Of a stretch of DNA of 64,000 bases, positions 8,290-16,839 are shown piece by piece. The notes beneath the pieces were generated by a model, which had not been told where the DNA came from, searched no databases, and worked only from the letters and a program-made list of their open reading frames with translations. The position numbers and the translations under genes were made by a program. How positions within the stretch are numbered: the first letter of the stretch is position 1; every line of letters starts with the position of its first letter. This DNA comes from DATIYF01 sp035517775 (GTDB lineage Bacteria; Acidobacteriota; Terriglobia; Terriglobales; Acidobacteriaceae): positions 9,900 to 73,899 of the forward strand of contig DATIYF010000012.1 of NCBI GenBank assembly GCA_035517775.1, given 5' to 3'.

Positions 8290-9477
8290 ATGACCACTTT
8301 ACCCATGCTGAGCGGCGGAGGCGTGCTGGTGGCCAGCGCCAGCACCTCGCTGCGGGAGCAAGTGCGGCACAGCCTAGACGACCGGCGCTGGCCGGTGCAG
8401 GAGGCCTGCGGCGGCGCCGACGCGCTGGTCAAGCTTGAAAGCGGCAATTGGCAGGTATTGTTTCTCGACCGCCGCCTGCCCGACCTCGATGCGGAAGAGT
8501 TAATCGAGATCATCAAGCGGCGTTTTCCTGGAATTGAGGTGGTGATGCTCGACTCGGGCGGCGGGGTGGCGCCGGCGGAGGCGAGCGGCGGCGGGTGGTT
8601 TGTGCCCTCGCTGCGCAGGACGAAGCCGGCCAACCATCCGGCTGCGGAAGCTGGGGCGGCGGATGGGGAAGCCGAGGATTGCCTCGACGTCCCGCCCCTG
8701 CCGGGCATGATCGGACAGGCGGAGGGGATGCAGCGCCTGTACCGGCTGGCGCGGCTGGTAGCGCCGCGCCCGACCACGGTGCTGATTCTCGGCCCCACCG
8801 GCAGCGGCAAGGAGCTAGTGGCGCGCGCCCTGCATCAGCTCAGCCCGCGGGCCGGGCGCCCGCTGGTGACGGTGAACTGCGCCGCCATTCCCGAGGCCCT
8901 GCTGGAGGCGGAGCTCTTCGGCTACGCCCGCGGCGCTTTCACCGGCGCGGTACAAGCCTCGGCGGGGCGCATCATGGCGGCCCAAGGCGGAACCCTGTTC
9001 CTCGATGAGGTGGGCGAGCTTCCGCTCAGCCTGCAGGCCAAGCTGCTGCGCTTTCTCGATCAGAAGGAGGTGCAGCGCCTGGGCAGCGCCGAGGCGGTTT
9101 CGATTGACGTGCGGGTGGTGGCCGCCACCAACGCTGACCTCGAAGGCCGGGTCGAGGCCGGCCGCTTTCGCCGCGATCTCTACTACCGTCTCTCCGCCTT
9201 CCCCTTGGAACTGCCGCCGCTGGCCGAGCGTTCCTGCGATCTCGCAGAACTGGCCGAGCACTTCCTGCGGCGCTTCACCGGGCCGCAGGGCGCGCCGCGG
9301 GTGGGCACCCAGGCCATGCGGCGGCTGGAGTCCCACCCCTGGGAAGGCAACGTGCGCGAGTTGCAGCAGGTGATGGAGCGGGCCGCCATTCTGGCCGAAG
9401 GGGCAGGTACCATTCTGCCCGCGCATCTCTATTTTCTGGGCGGCGAGCGCGCGCGGCCGGCGGGAGTGGAAGCTTGA
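8290..9477 (+). CDS. Sigma54-dependent activator lacking a DNA-binding domain (FleQ/FlrA/FlgR-like)
   Basis: 395 residues. N-terminal residues 10-90 form a receiver-like fold with an Asp at the phosphoacceptor position (D60, LFLDRRLPD) but without the acidic pair (VLVASAST). The AAA+ domain, about 138-385, is complete: Walker A GPTGSGKE (168-175), sigma54-contact loop GAFTGA (215-220), Walker B LFLDE (236-240), and arginine-finger region FRRDLYYRL. The protein ends soon after the AAA+ domain, so the Fis-type helix-turn-helix found in most of the family is missing. This recalls Helicobacter FlgR, which activates sigma54 flagellar genes without a DNA-binding domain. It lies directly upstream of the kinase and second activator. 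Confidence 0.88.
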   Translation: MTTLPMLSGGGVLVASASTSLREQVRHSLDDRRWPVQEACGGADALVKLESGNWQVLFLDRRLPDLDAEELIEIIKRRFPGIEVVMLDSGGGVAPAEASGGGWFVPSLRRTKPANHPAAEAGAADGEAEDCLDVPPLPGMIGQAEGMQRLYRLARLVAPRPTTVLILGPTGSGKELVARALHQLSPRAGRPLVTVNCAAIPEALLEAELFGYARGAFTGAVQASAGRIMAAQGGTLFLDEVGELPLSLQAKLLRFLDQKEVQRLGSAEAVSIDVRVVAATNADLEGRVEAGRFRRDLYYRLSAFPLELPPLAERSCDLAELAEHFLRRFTGPQGAPRVGTQAMRRLESHPWEGNVRELQQVMERAAILAEGAGTILPAHLYFLGGERARPAGVEA

Positions 9478-9491
9478 GAGGAATCTAAGCC

Positions 9492-9514
9492 GCCTGCCTG
9501 GCGGGCTGGCAGGC
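9492..9514. other. GC-rich hairpin between the sigma54 activator and the kinase gene
   Basis: A perfect 7-bp inverted repeat, GCCTGCC and GGCAGGC, with a 9-base loop lies in the 61-bp gap between the two genes. There is no T-run, so a terminator is unlikely. It ends 24 bp before the favoured kinase start and could affect translation or RNA processing. Confidence 0.45.
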
Positions 9515-9538
9515 ACCGTGCACACCTCGGGTTTCGTT

Positions 9539-10798
9539 ATGTCCTCTGCCATGCAATCCGTTCCCCGCTTCGCGGAAAATCCCGCCTTCGACGAGCGCTT
9601 TCTGGCCCGCGCCTTCGCCTCCTTTTCCGAGGCGGCGGCGTCGCTGGAGCGCTCATATACCCAACTGCAGGCCGAGGTCGGGCGGCTGCGGCGCGAGCTC
9701 GAAAGCTCGAACCAGGATCTGGCCCGCAGCCTGGACGAAAACCGTGGCATGCGCCAGCGTCTGGACCATATTCTTGAAAGCCTTCCCTGCGGCGTGGTGG
9801 TCTCCGGTCCGCAGGGCGAAGTCCGGCTGGCCAATGCCGAGGCGCGGCGGCTGCTGGGCCTCGAGCCCGCATGCGAGCTGCGCCACCTGGAGCAGCTTGC
9901 CGGCTGGCAGGCGGCCTTGGCCGGGGTTCCAGCCGGGGGCGGCGAGCAGGTCTTTGGCGGCAGCCCCGCGGGTGGATGGGTGGCGCTGCGGCGCGCGCCG
10001 CTCGAGGCCATGCAGGGGGAGAGCGCCGTCTATATTTTGCGCGACGTGAGCGAGGCCCGCCGCCTGGAGCAGGAGCGGGAAGAGCTGCGGCGGCGGCAGG
10101 CCCTGGCCGATATGGCGGCCATGCTGGCGCATGAGATCCGCAACCCGCTGGCCAGCCTGGAGCTGTTTGCCGGCTTGTTGCTCGAATCCGGCCTGGAGGC
10201 CGAGGCGCAGCAGTTTGCCACCCAGCTGCAGGCCGGGCTGCGCACCCTAGCGGCCACGGTCAATAACGTGTTGCAGTTTCACAGCCAGAGCGCGCCCCAG
10301 CTGGTGCCGGTCGATCTGGGACGGCTGCTGACCTCCTCGGTGCAGTTTCTGGGCCCGCTGGCCGGCCAGGCCGGCGTACGTCTGGAGCTCGATCACCAGC
10401 TGGCGGGCATCGCGGTTGCGGGCGACCGCCACCGCCTGGAGCAGGTGCTGCTCAACCTGGCGCTGAATGCCTTCCGTTTCATGCCCCGGGGAGGAGTGCT
10501 GCGCATCGCCGGCGGCCTGGCGCGGAAAGATGCGGCGGCCGCCGGGCCGGCCGGCGAGGCGCGGAACCCGGACAGGGTTGAGGTCGAAATCTCCGATACC
10601 GGCGCGGGCATCGCGGAGGCAGATTTAGCGCGCATCTTTGAGCCTGGCTTCACCACCCGCCCGGGCAGCCCCGGTCTGGGCCTGGCGGTGTGCCGCGCGG
10701 TCATGGAGCAGCATGGCGGCCGCATCGGCGCCCGCAGCCAGCCGGGATCGGGGACCACCTTCCTGCTGGAATTTCCTTACCTGGGAGCCGGCCGATGA
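9539..10798 (+). CDS. Soluble PAS-domain sensor histidine kinase (FlrB/FleS-like)
   Basis: 419 residues from ATG 9539; a GTG at 9518 would add seven residues, and neither start has a strong ribosome site. A coiled-coil segment (about 30-75) precedes a PAS-like domain (ILESLPCGVVVSGPQGEVRLANAEARRLLG). Next come the HisKA H box (MAAMLAHEIRNPLASLELF, H198) and a full HATPase: N box LEQVLLNLALNAF, G1 SDTGAGI, F box IFEPGFTTR, G2 GLGLAV. It has no membrane segment. It overlaps the following activator by 4 bp and by analogy should phosphorylate it, as FleS does FleR and FlrB does FlrC. Confidence 0.9.
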   Translation: MSSAMQSVPRFAENPAFDERFLARAFASFSEAAASLERSYTQLQAEVGRLRRELESSNQDLARSLDENRGMRQRLDHILESLPCGVVVSGPQGEVRLANAEARRLLGLEPACELRHLEQLAGWQAALAGVPAGGGEQVFGGSPAGGWVALRRAPLEAMQGESAVYILRDVSEARRLEQEREELRRRQALADMAAMLAHEIRNPLASLELFAGLLLESGLEAEAQQFATQLQAGLRTLAATVNNVLQFHSQSAPQLVPVDLGRLLTSSVQFLGPLAGQAGVRLELDHQLAGIAVAGDRHRLEQVLLNLALNAFRFMPRGGVLRIAGGLARKDAAAAGPAGEARNPDRVEVEISDTGAGIAEADLARIFEPGFTTRPGSPGLGLAVCRAVMEQHGGRIGARSQPGSGTTFLLEFPYLGAGR

Positions 10799-12267
10799 GC
10801 ACAGGCATCACCGAACCCGCGCCCGCCTTCGCGGCCGCCGCGGGCAAACCCGCCAGCCACCCCGCCGTCCCCGGCCCGGTGTTGCTGGTGGATGATGAGC
10901 CGGGCATGCGGGCGGCGCTGGCGGCGAGCTTCCGCCATCATGGCTGGCAGGTGGAGACCGCTTGCGGGGTGAGCGACGCGGTGGCCTGCTTCCGCCGCCG
11001 CTTTCATCCTCTGGTGGTGACCGACATGCGCATGCCTGACGGCGACGGCTTTGCCGTGATGCGCGAGGTGCGCTCGCTGGCGCCGCAGACGGCGGTGATT
11101 CTGCTGACCGCCTTTGCCAGCGTGCCCGACGCGGTGGCGGCCATGAAGAGCGGGGCCTGCGACTACCTGACCAAGCCGGTGGCCTTCGAGCCGCTGCAGC
11201 AGGCGGCGCGCCGGGTGCTCGAGCGCAGCGCGCTTCCCGCCGGCGAAGGCGAGCTGGTGGGGCACTCTGCGCTGTGGCTGCGCGCCCTCGCCCGCGCCCG
11301 GCAGGCGGCGGCGAGCGACGCCGACGTGCTCATTCAGGCCGAGAGCGGCACCGGCAAAGAGCTGGTCGCCCGCCTCATCCATCGCCTGAGCCCGCGCCGC
11401 GCCCGCCCCTTTGTCGCCATCAACTGCGCCGCCTTTCCTGAATCGCTGCTCGAGAGCGAGCTCTTCGGCCATACCAAAGGGGCCTTCACCGGCGCCCTGG
11501 CCTCGAAGCCGGGCAAATTTGAACTGGCCCACGGCGGCACCCTGCTGCTCGATGAAGTCGGCGAAATGCCCCTGGCGCTGCAGCCCAAGCTGCTGCGCGC
11601 CCTGCAGGAGCGCGAGTTCGACCGCCTGGGAGACACGCGGGCGGTAAAGGTGGATATCCGCATCCTGGCCACCACCAACCGTCTGCTCGAAACCATGGTC
11701 CGGGAAGGCGGCTTCCGCGCCGATCTTTACTACCGGCTGAAGGTAATCCCGCTCTCGCTTCCGCCCTTGCGCGAGCGGCCCGAGGACATCGCCGAGCTGG
11801 CCGCGCACTTTGCCCGCCTCTATGCCCCGGCCGGGGCCGCGCCCCGCCTGGCGCCCGAGTTGGTGGCACGCCTCGAAGAGCACGCCTGGCCGGGCAACGT
11901 GCGCGAGCTGGCCAATCTGATGCGCCGCGCCGTGGCCTGGTCAGGGGGCGAGATCGGGCCGGAGGCGCTTGCGCCCGAAGACCTGCCGGGCTTCGCCGGT
12001 GAACCGGGCGGAACAGAACCGCCCGACCGGCAGAAAAGAAGCCAAGAAAAACTCGATTGCCTGCGGGCCGGGCTGTCGCTCGAGCAGATGGAGCGCCGCC
12101 TGCTTGAGGTCACGCTCGAGGCCACCGCCGGCAACCGCTCGCGCGCCGCCCAGATGCTGGGGGTGAGCCTGCGCACGGTGCGCAACAAGATTCGCGGCTA
12201 TGGCCTGCCCCCGCGGCGCAGTTACGGCCGCAGCGCGGAGGCCAGCGGAGAGGACCCATGTCCATGA
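10795..12267 (+). CDS. NtrC-family sigma54 activator with receiver and Fis HTH (FlrC/FleR-like)
   Basis: The start at ATG 10795 gives an ATGA overlap with the kinase; longer frames run into the kinase gene. 490 residues. The receiver has D33/D34, phosphoacceptor D77 (VVTDMRMPDGDG) and K127. The AAA+ domain has Walker A ESGTGKE (about 183-189), GAFTGA (229-234) and Walker B LLLDE (250-254). The C-terminal Fis-type helix-turn-helix is GNRSRAAQMLGVSLRTVRNK. All parts for phospho-dependent sigma54 promoter activation are present. The 3' end overlaps flgB by 10 bp, which ties this regulator to the basal-body operon. Confidence 0.93.
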   Translation: MSTGITEPAPAFAAAAGKPASHPAVPGPVLLVDDEPGMRAALAASFRHHGWQVETACGVSDAVACFRRRFHPLVVTDMRMPDGDGFAVMREVRSLAPQTAVILLTAFASVPDAVAAMKSGACDYLTKPVAFEPLQQAARRVLERSALPAGEGELVGHSALWLRALARARQAAASDADVLIQAESGTGKELVARLIHRLSPRRARPFVAINCAAFPESLLESELFGHTKGAFTGALASKPGKFELAHGGTLLLDEVGEMPLALQPKLLRALQEREFDRLGDTRAVKVDIRILATTNRLLETMVREGGFRADLYYRLKVIPLSLPPLRERPEDIAELAAHFARLYAPAGAAPRLAPELVARLEEHAWPGNVRELANLMRRAVAWSGGEIGPEALAPEDLPGFAGEPGGTEPPDRQKRSQEKLDCLRAGLSLEQMERRLLEVTLEATAGNRSRAAQMLGVSLRTVRNKIRGYGLPPRRSYGRSAEASGEDPCP

Positions 12268-12644
12268 TTGACATGCCGCAAGTGGCGGTGCTTGGCCACT
12301 TTCTCGATCTGGCGGCGGAGCGGGCCGGGCTGCTGGGCTCGAACCTGGCCAACGTGGATACCCCCGGCTACCGCGCCTTAGACATGAATTTCCGAATCGA
12401 GTTCGCGCGCGCGCTCAGCCAGGATCCCGCCCTCAACGGCGGCCTGGAATACGCGAGCTTCACCCCGGCGGTCCGCCCCGTGCGCGGCCTGATGACGCGT
12501 CCCGACGGCAACAACGTAAGTCTCGAGCGCGAAGGCCTGCTGCTCGCCGATACCCAGCTGCGCTATAACACCGCCATCGAACTGCTGCGCACCGATTTTC
12601 ATATGCTGGCCTCGGCCATCGCGGAGGGCAATGCCTCGTCATGA
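12258..12644 (+). CDS. flgB: Flagellar proximal rod protein FlgB
   Basis: 128 residues, the usual FlgB size. It has the rod-protein N-terminal motif LGSNLANVDTPGYRALDMNF and a C-terminal helix with LRYNTAIELLRTDFHMLASAI. FlgB is exported by the flagellar type III apparatus and forms part of the proximal rod. A GGAGAGGAC ribosome site precedes ATG 12258. The gene overlaps the upstream activator and overlaps flgC by 4 bp. Confidence 0.95.
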   Translation: MSMIDMPQVAVLGHFLDLAAERAGLLGSNLANVDTPGYRALDMNFRIEFARALSQDPALNGGLEYASFTPAVRPVRGLMTRPDGNNVSLEREGLLLADTQLRYNTAIELLRTDFHMLASAIAEGNASS

Positions 12645-13093
12645 ACCTGTTCGGCATGCTCGAACTGAGCGGCTCGGCGCTGACCGCGGAGCGGGAGCGG
12701 GCCGAGGTGGTGACCAGCAACCTGGCCAACGCCGAGACCGCGCGCACCGCCCAGGGAGGTCCCTACCGCCGCCAGCTGGTGGTCTTCCGGGCCCAGCGCC
12801 TGGCCCGCTTTCCCCTGCAGCTGGCGAGCCTTTCCGGGGCCCCGGTCCTGCCTCTGGCTGCCGGGCGCGGGGTCCGGGTGGCGCAGGTGGTGGCCGACCC
12901 TTCGCCTCCGGAGGAGCGCTACCAGCCGGGCAATCCCGATGCCGACGCCCGCGGCTACGTGGCCTATCCCAACGTCAACCCGGTCGCGGAGATGACCGAC
13001 CTGCTGGGCGCGGTGCGGGCCTACGAGTTGAATGCCTCGGCGGTGGCCGCCACCAAGTCCATGATTCAGACCTCGCTCGATCTGCTGCGCTGA
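12641..13093 (+). CDS. flgC: Flagellar proximal rod protein FlgC
   Basis: 150 residues. It starts with the characteristic MNLFGMLELSGSALTAERER and carries VVTSNLANAET; the typical GYVAYPNVNPVAEMTDLLGAVRAYELN comes near the C-terminus. It is a proximal rod subunit assembled with FlgB and FliE. It is coupled to flgB through an ATGA overlap. Confidence 0.96.
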   Translation: MNLFGMLELSGSALTAERERAEVVTSNLANAETARTAQGGPYRRQLVVFRAQRLARFPLQLASLSGAPVLPLAAGRGVRVAQVVADPSPPEERYQPGNPDADARGYVAYPNVNPVAEMTDLLGAVRAYELNASAVAATKSMIQTSLDLLR

Positions 13094-13137
13094 AGATGAG
13101 GGCGCGGGCGCGAGCCCCAGGCAAGAGGACATGAGCT

Positions 13138-13434
13138 ATGCCCAATCCGATTTCAAATCCTTCCCCCGCTCCCGTTGCGCCCGAGGCCGTCTCCACCAGC
13201 TCCGGGGGGCGCGCCTGGGGCTTTGTCGAGACCCTGCGCGGGGCCATGGACCAAGTCAGCCAGCTGCAGCAGACCGCCGACGCCAAGGTGGGGGCGCTGC
13301 TCGCAGGCAACGGCATGGATGTGCACAGCGCGCTGATCGCGGTGGAGAAGGCCGATCTGTCGTTTCAGCTGATGATGCAGGTGCGCAACAAGATCGTCTC
13401 CGCTTACCAGGAGATCTCCCGCATGCAGTTCTGA
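13138..13434 (+). CDS. fliE: Flagellar hook-basal body protein FliE
   Basis: 98 residues, the standard FliE size. The C-terminal half carries the family signature, with GNGMDVHSALIAVEKADLSF and LMMQVRNKIVSAYQEISRMQ at the very end. FliE links the MS ring to the rod and is needed for early export. It is positioned between flgC and fliF as in many flagellar operons. The first 25 residues are proline- and serine-rich and not conserved. Confidence 0.94.
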   Translation: MPNPISNPSPAPVAPEAVSTSSGGRAWGFVETLRGAMDQVSQLQQTADAKVGALLAGNGMDVHSALIAVEKADLSFQLMMQVRNKIVSAYQEISRMQF

Positions 13435-13488
13435 GGTTGCGGCGCGGGGGCCGCGCGGGGCAAGGGCAATCGCGACAAAGAGGCGGCC

Positions 13489-13522
13489 GGAACCCCAGGG
13501 CGGGAACCCCAGGGCGGGAACC
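13489..13522. repeat. 14-bp tandem repeat in the fliE-fliF gap
   Basis: The unit GGAACCCCAGGGCG is present twice exactly and partly a third time, in the 140-bp noncoding space before fliF. Its role is unknown; it lies about 50 bp upstream of the fliF ribosome site. Confidence 0.8.
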
Positions 13523-13574
13523 ATAGGACCGGGAAAAAGGCCGCACCGGACCGGAGGAAATCTAGGAGACCTGC

Positions 13575-15170
13575 TTGGAAGCACCCAAATCATTTGGCCA
13601 GGCGCTCGAGCAGGCGGGGCAGATGCTCTCTGGCCTCAGCTTTGGCCAGCGGCTGCTGCTCGCAGGCGGCGCCCTGCTGGTGGGGGCGACGCTGTGGGTG
13701 TTTGTGGCGCTGCTCGGCAAGCCCAGGTTCGTCACCTTGTACTCGGGTCTGCGGCCGGAAGAGGCGCAGGAGCTGGCCGGGCGGCTGGCGGCCAAAAACA
13801 TCACTTATCAGCTCTCGCCCGACGGCAGCAGCCTGCTGGTGCCCGAAGACCAGCTCGACGCCAGCCGGCTGGAGACGGCGGCCCAGGGGCTGCCGCGCAA
13901 CGCCCGGCTGGGCTTTGAGCTGTTCGACACTCCCAACTGGGCGGGCTCGGACTTCACCGAGAAGGTGAACTACCAGCGCGCGCTCGAAGGCGAGCTGGAG
14001 CGCACGCTCGAGACTTTGAGCGAGGTGGAGGCGGCGCGCGTGCATCTGGTCTTGCCGCGCGAATCGCTGTACAGCGAGCAGGAGACCCCGGCCAAGGCCG
14101 CGGTCATCCTGAAGACCCGCGGCGGCGTGCTCTCCGAGCAGGCGCAGACGGCGATTCCGCAACTGGTGGCGAGCGCGGTCGAGGGACTGAGCCCGCAGAA
14201 CGTCACCGTGGTGGATGCCGACACCAACGCGCCCCTGGTCCGCCCGCGCGGCCCGGGCGAGGGCTCCTTCGAGCTCGACAGCGAGCTTTCGAAATCCCTG
14301 GTACAGACTCTCGAGCCGGTGGTGGGCGCCGGCCACGTGCGCGCCAGCGTACACGTCGAGTACGATCTCAGCAGCAGCGACAATACCGAAGAGGTCTACG
14401 ACCCGAAGACCACCGCCCCCCTGACGGCGCAGAAATCGGAGGAGACGGCGAACGGGGGAGCGCCTGCGGGCGTGCCCGGCACCGCCAGCAACGTTCCGGG
14501 CAGCACGGCCGCCACGGTAACGGTCAACGGCGAAAACGAGTCTTCGCGCTCGGAGAGCACGACCTACGCGGTGAGCAAGACGGTGCGCCACACCAGCGAG
14601 CCTCCGGGAAGGATCAAGCGCATTGCCGCCGCGGTGCTGGTGGATGATGCCAGTGAGACCACTCAGTCCGGAGGTAAAACCGCCATCACCCGGCGCAAGC
14701 GCACGCCCGAGGAGATGAAGCAGATCCAGCAACTGGCGGCCGCGGCCATTGGCCTCGATCCCCAGCGCGGCGATCTGCTCTCCATCGAGAATCTCACCTT
14801 CGAGCAGTTGCCGGCGGAAACCCCGGTTCCGCCCACCTGGCTCGAGCGCATCCGCAAGCTGCTTTCCGGCTGGGCGTGGCTGCTGCGCTATGCCGGCATC
14901 GCCGCCCTGTTCCTGATCGTCTATCTGCTGATTCTGCGGCCGGTCAAGCGGCAGGTAGTGTCCGCCTTCCGCGAGCTGCCGGCACGTGTGGCGCGCTCCA
15001 CGAAAGAGTTGGGGAGAGCTGCGGCCGCGGTTGAAATCGAGCTGCCTGAAGGCAGCGAGCAGGACCGCCGGGCCGCCACCCTCAAGAAACAACTGACCGA
15101 GAAGATCAAGAGCGAGCCGGCGGCGGCGGGCCGGCTGGTGCAGAGCTGGATCAAAGAAACTGGGCGGTGA
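13575..15170 (+). CDS. fliF: Flagellar MS-ring protein FliF
   Basis: 531 residues from a TTG start preceded by CTAGGAGACC. A first membrane helix lies near residues 27-48 (LLAGGALLVGATLWVFVALL) and a second near 430-455 (LLRYAGIAALFLIVYLLIL). Between them is the periplasmic ring-building region with YSGLRPEEAQELAGRLAAK, VNYQRALEGELERTLETL and ARVHLVLPRESLY, all strongly FliF/YscJ-like. The cytoplasmic C-terminus should bind FliG. The variable loop in the middle (around residues 285-320) is rich in Ser, Gly and Thr. The stop overlaps the fliG start. Confidence 0.96.
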   Translation: MEAPKSFGQALEQAGQMLSGLSFGQRLLLAGGALLVGATLWVFVALLGKPRFVTLYSGLRPEEAQELAGRLAAKNITYQLSPDGSSLLVPEDQLDASRLETAAQGLPRNARLGFELFDTPNWAGSDFTEKVNYQRALEGELERTLETLSEVEAARVHLVLPRESLYSEQETPAKAAVILKTRGGVLSEQAQTAIPQLVASAVEGLSPQNVTVVDADTNAPLVRPRGPGEGSFELDSELSKSLVQTLEPVVGAGHVRASVHVEYDLSSSDNTEEVYDPKTTAPLTAQKSEETANGGAPAGVPGTASNVPGSTAATVTVNGENESSRSESTTYAVSKTVRHTSEPPGRIKRIAAAVLVDDASETTQSGGKTAITRRKRTPEEMKQIQQLAAAAIGLDPQRGDLLSIENLTFEQLPAETPVPPTWLERIRKLLSGWAWLLRYAGIAALFLIVYLLILRPVKRQVVSAFRELPARVARSTKELGRAAAAVEIELPEGSEQDRRAATLKKQLTEKIKSEPAAAGRLVQSWIKETGR

Positions 15171-16192
15171 ACCCTCCGGCACAAGGCGGCGCACCCAGCG
15201 GCATGCGCAAGGCCGCCATCCTGTTAGTGTTGCTCGGCGAAGACGCGGCCAGCGATATCTACCGCCAGCTACCCGAGACCGATGTCGAGCGCCTGACCCA
15301 GGAGATTGCCGAGCTGGAATACGTGGACCCCCAGGGCGCGCTCGACGTGCTCGAGGAATTTCACCGCATGGCCCTGACCCAGGACTATCTGGCCCAGGGC
15401 GGCACCGACTACGCCAAGAAACTTCTGGTCAAGGCGTTTGGCGAAGACGGGGCGCGGCAGCTGCTGCAGCAGGTCACGCTGGCGGCGGAGATGAGCGCCA
15501 GCAAACTGGATTCCCTGCAAAAAGCCGATCCCCAGCAGCTGGCCAAGTTTCTCGAGGCGGAGCATCCCCAGACCATCGCGCTGATTCTGGCCCACCTCGA
15601 TCCCAAGCAGGCCTCGATCCTGCTCATGCGCTTTCCCGAGACCCTGCGCGCGGAAGCGGTGCGCCGCCTGGCCCAGCTGCGGCAGTTCTCTCCCGAAATC
15701 GCGCAGCGGGTCTCGATGGCGCTGCACAAGCGCATCGAGGCGCTGGGCGAGCAGCACCGCCGCGCCTACGCCGGGGTGCAGGGTGTGGCCGACCTGCTCA
15801 ACCGCATGGACCCGCTTACTACCAAGACCATTCTTGAAACCATCGAGAAAGACGATCCCAAGCTGGCGCTGGGCATCCGCAACATGATGTTCACCTTCCA
15901 GGACCTGCTGGGCGTTCCCGAAGCCGGCATCCGCGAGATTCTGGGAAATCTGGACAAGAAAACTCTTGCCATGGCGCTACGCGGGGCCACCGAAGAGCTG
16001 AAGAATTTCATCTTCAAGAGCATGTCCTCGCGGGCGGTCGAGATGCTGAAAGAAGACATGGAAATCCTCGGGCCGGTGCGCGCGCGCGACGTGACCAAGG
16101 CGCAACAGGAGGCGGTGGCGGTGGCGCGCAAGCTGGAATCGGAGGGCAAGATCAGCCTGGGAGCGGAAGCGGAAGATGAGTACGTCGTATAG
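15167..16192 (+). CDS. fliG: Flagellar motor switch protein FliG
   Basis: 341 residues, the usual size, from a GTG start overlapping the fliF stop. It shows the FliG N domain (MRKAAILLVLLGEDAASDIY), the middle-domain motif EHPQTIALILAHLDPKQAS with MRFPETLRAEAVRRLA, and the C-terminal torque helix region (FTFQDLLGVPEAGIREILGN, then KKTLAMALRGATEELKNFIF, then MSSRAVEMLKEDMEILGPVR). The charged torque residues expected in this helix appear to be present. FliG couples stator force to rotor rotation. Confidence 0.97.
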   Translation: MNPPAQGGAPSGMRKAAILLVLLGEDAASDIYRQLPETDVERLTQEIAELEYVDPQGALDVLEEFHRMALTQDYLAQGGTDYAKKLLVKAFGEDGARQLLQQVTLAAEMSASKLDSLQKADPQQLAKFLEAEHPQTIALILAHLDPKQASILLMRFPETLRAEAVRRLAQLRQFSPEIAQRVSMALHKRIEALGEQHRRAYAGVQGVADLLNRMDPLTTKTILETIEKDDPKLALGIRNMMFTFQDLLGVPEAGIREILGNLDKKTLAMALRGATEELKNFIFKSMSSRAVEMLKEDMEILGPVRARDVTKAQQEAVAVARKLESEGKISLGAEAEDEYVV

Positions 16193-16838
16193 CGCGGCGG
16201 CGGGCGCGGGGCCCCAGCCCGAGCCTGAGGTGCATCCTTTTCCCTATGTCGAGGCCGGCGGACCGGCGGCAAGCGCGGCCGCAGCCGGCCCCGGCGCCCC
16301 GGCTTTTGCGCCCGACGATTCGCGGCGGCGCGAAGAAGCGGCCCGCGAAGCCGGCCGGCAGGAGGGCGAAGCCCGCGCCCGCGCCAGCTATGACCAGCAG
16401 CTGCAGGCTATGCGCGAGAGCCTGCGCCGGGCGCTCGAGGAGTTCGCCCGCGACCGGACCAAATACTATCAGCAGGTGGAAGGCGAAATCGTGCAGCTGG
16501 CGCTGAGCATCGCGCGCAAGATTCTGCATCGTGAGGCGCGGGTGGATCCTCTGCTGCTCGCCGGCCTGGTGCGGGTGGCGCTCGACCAGCTGCAGCGCAA
16601 CACCAAGGTTGTGGTCCGGGTGCATCCCCAGTATGCCGCCGATTGCCGCGATTATTTTTCGCGCTGCCGGGATGCCGAGGACCTGCCCGAGGTGGTGGAA
16701 GATCCGGAGCTCGAAGCCGGGCGCACGGTTCTGCAGACCACCCTGGGCAGCACTGAGATCGGCATTGAAGTGCAGCTGAAGGAAATCGAGCAGGGCCTGA
16801 TGGATTTGCTGGCGCAGCGGCCGCAGGCGGGGCGGTGA
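16176..16838 (+). CDS. fliH: Flagellar export ATPase regulator FliH
   Basis: 220 residues. A disordered N-terminus (to about residue 45) is followed by a long charged helix with GxxxA/GxxxG-type spacing (REEAAREAGRQEGEARARAS) and a C-terminal FliH/HrpE domain (VEGEIVQLALSIARKILHRE; RVDPLLLAGLVRVALDQL). FliH binds FliI and docks it to the C ring and export gate. It overlaps fliG by 17 bp and is followed by fliI 1 bp later. Confidence 0.9.
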   Translation: MSTSYSAAAGAGPQPEPEVHPFPYVEAGGPAASAAAAGPGAPAFAPDDSRRREEAAREAGRQEGEARARASYDQQLQAMRESLRRALEEFARDRTKYYQQVEGEIVQLALSIARKILHREARVDPLLLAGLVRVALDQLQRNTKVVVRVHPQYAADCRDYFSRCRDAEDLPEVVEDPELEAGRTVLQTTLGSTEIGIEVQLKEIEQGLMDLLAQRPQAGR

Positions 16839-16839
16839 G

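Noticed and set aside
13590..15194. 534-residue open frame on the minus strand
   Set aside because: Antisense to fliF, which has full family signatures on the other strand.
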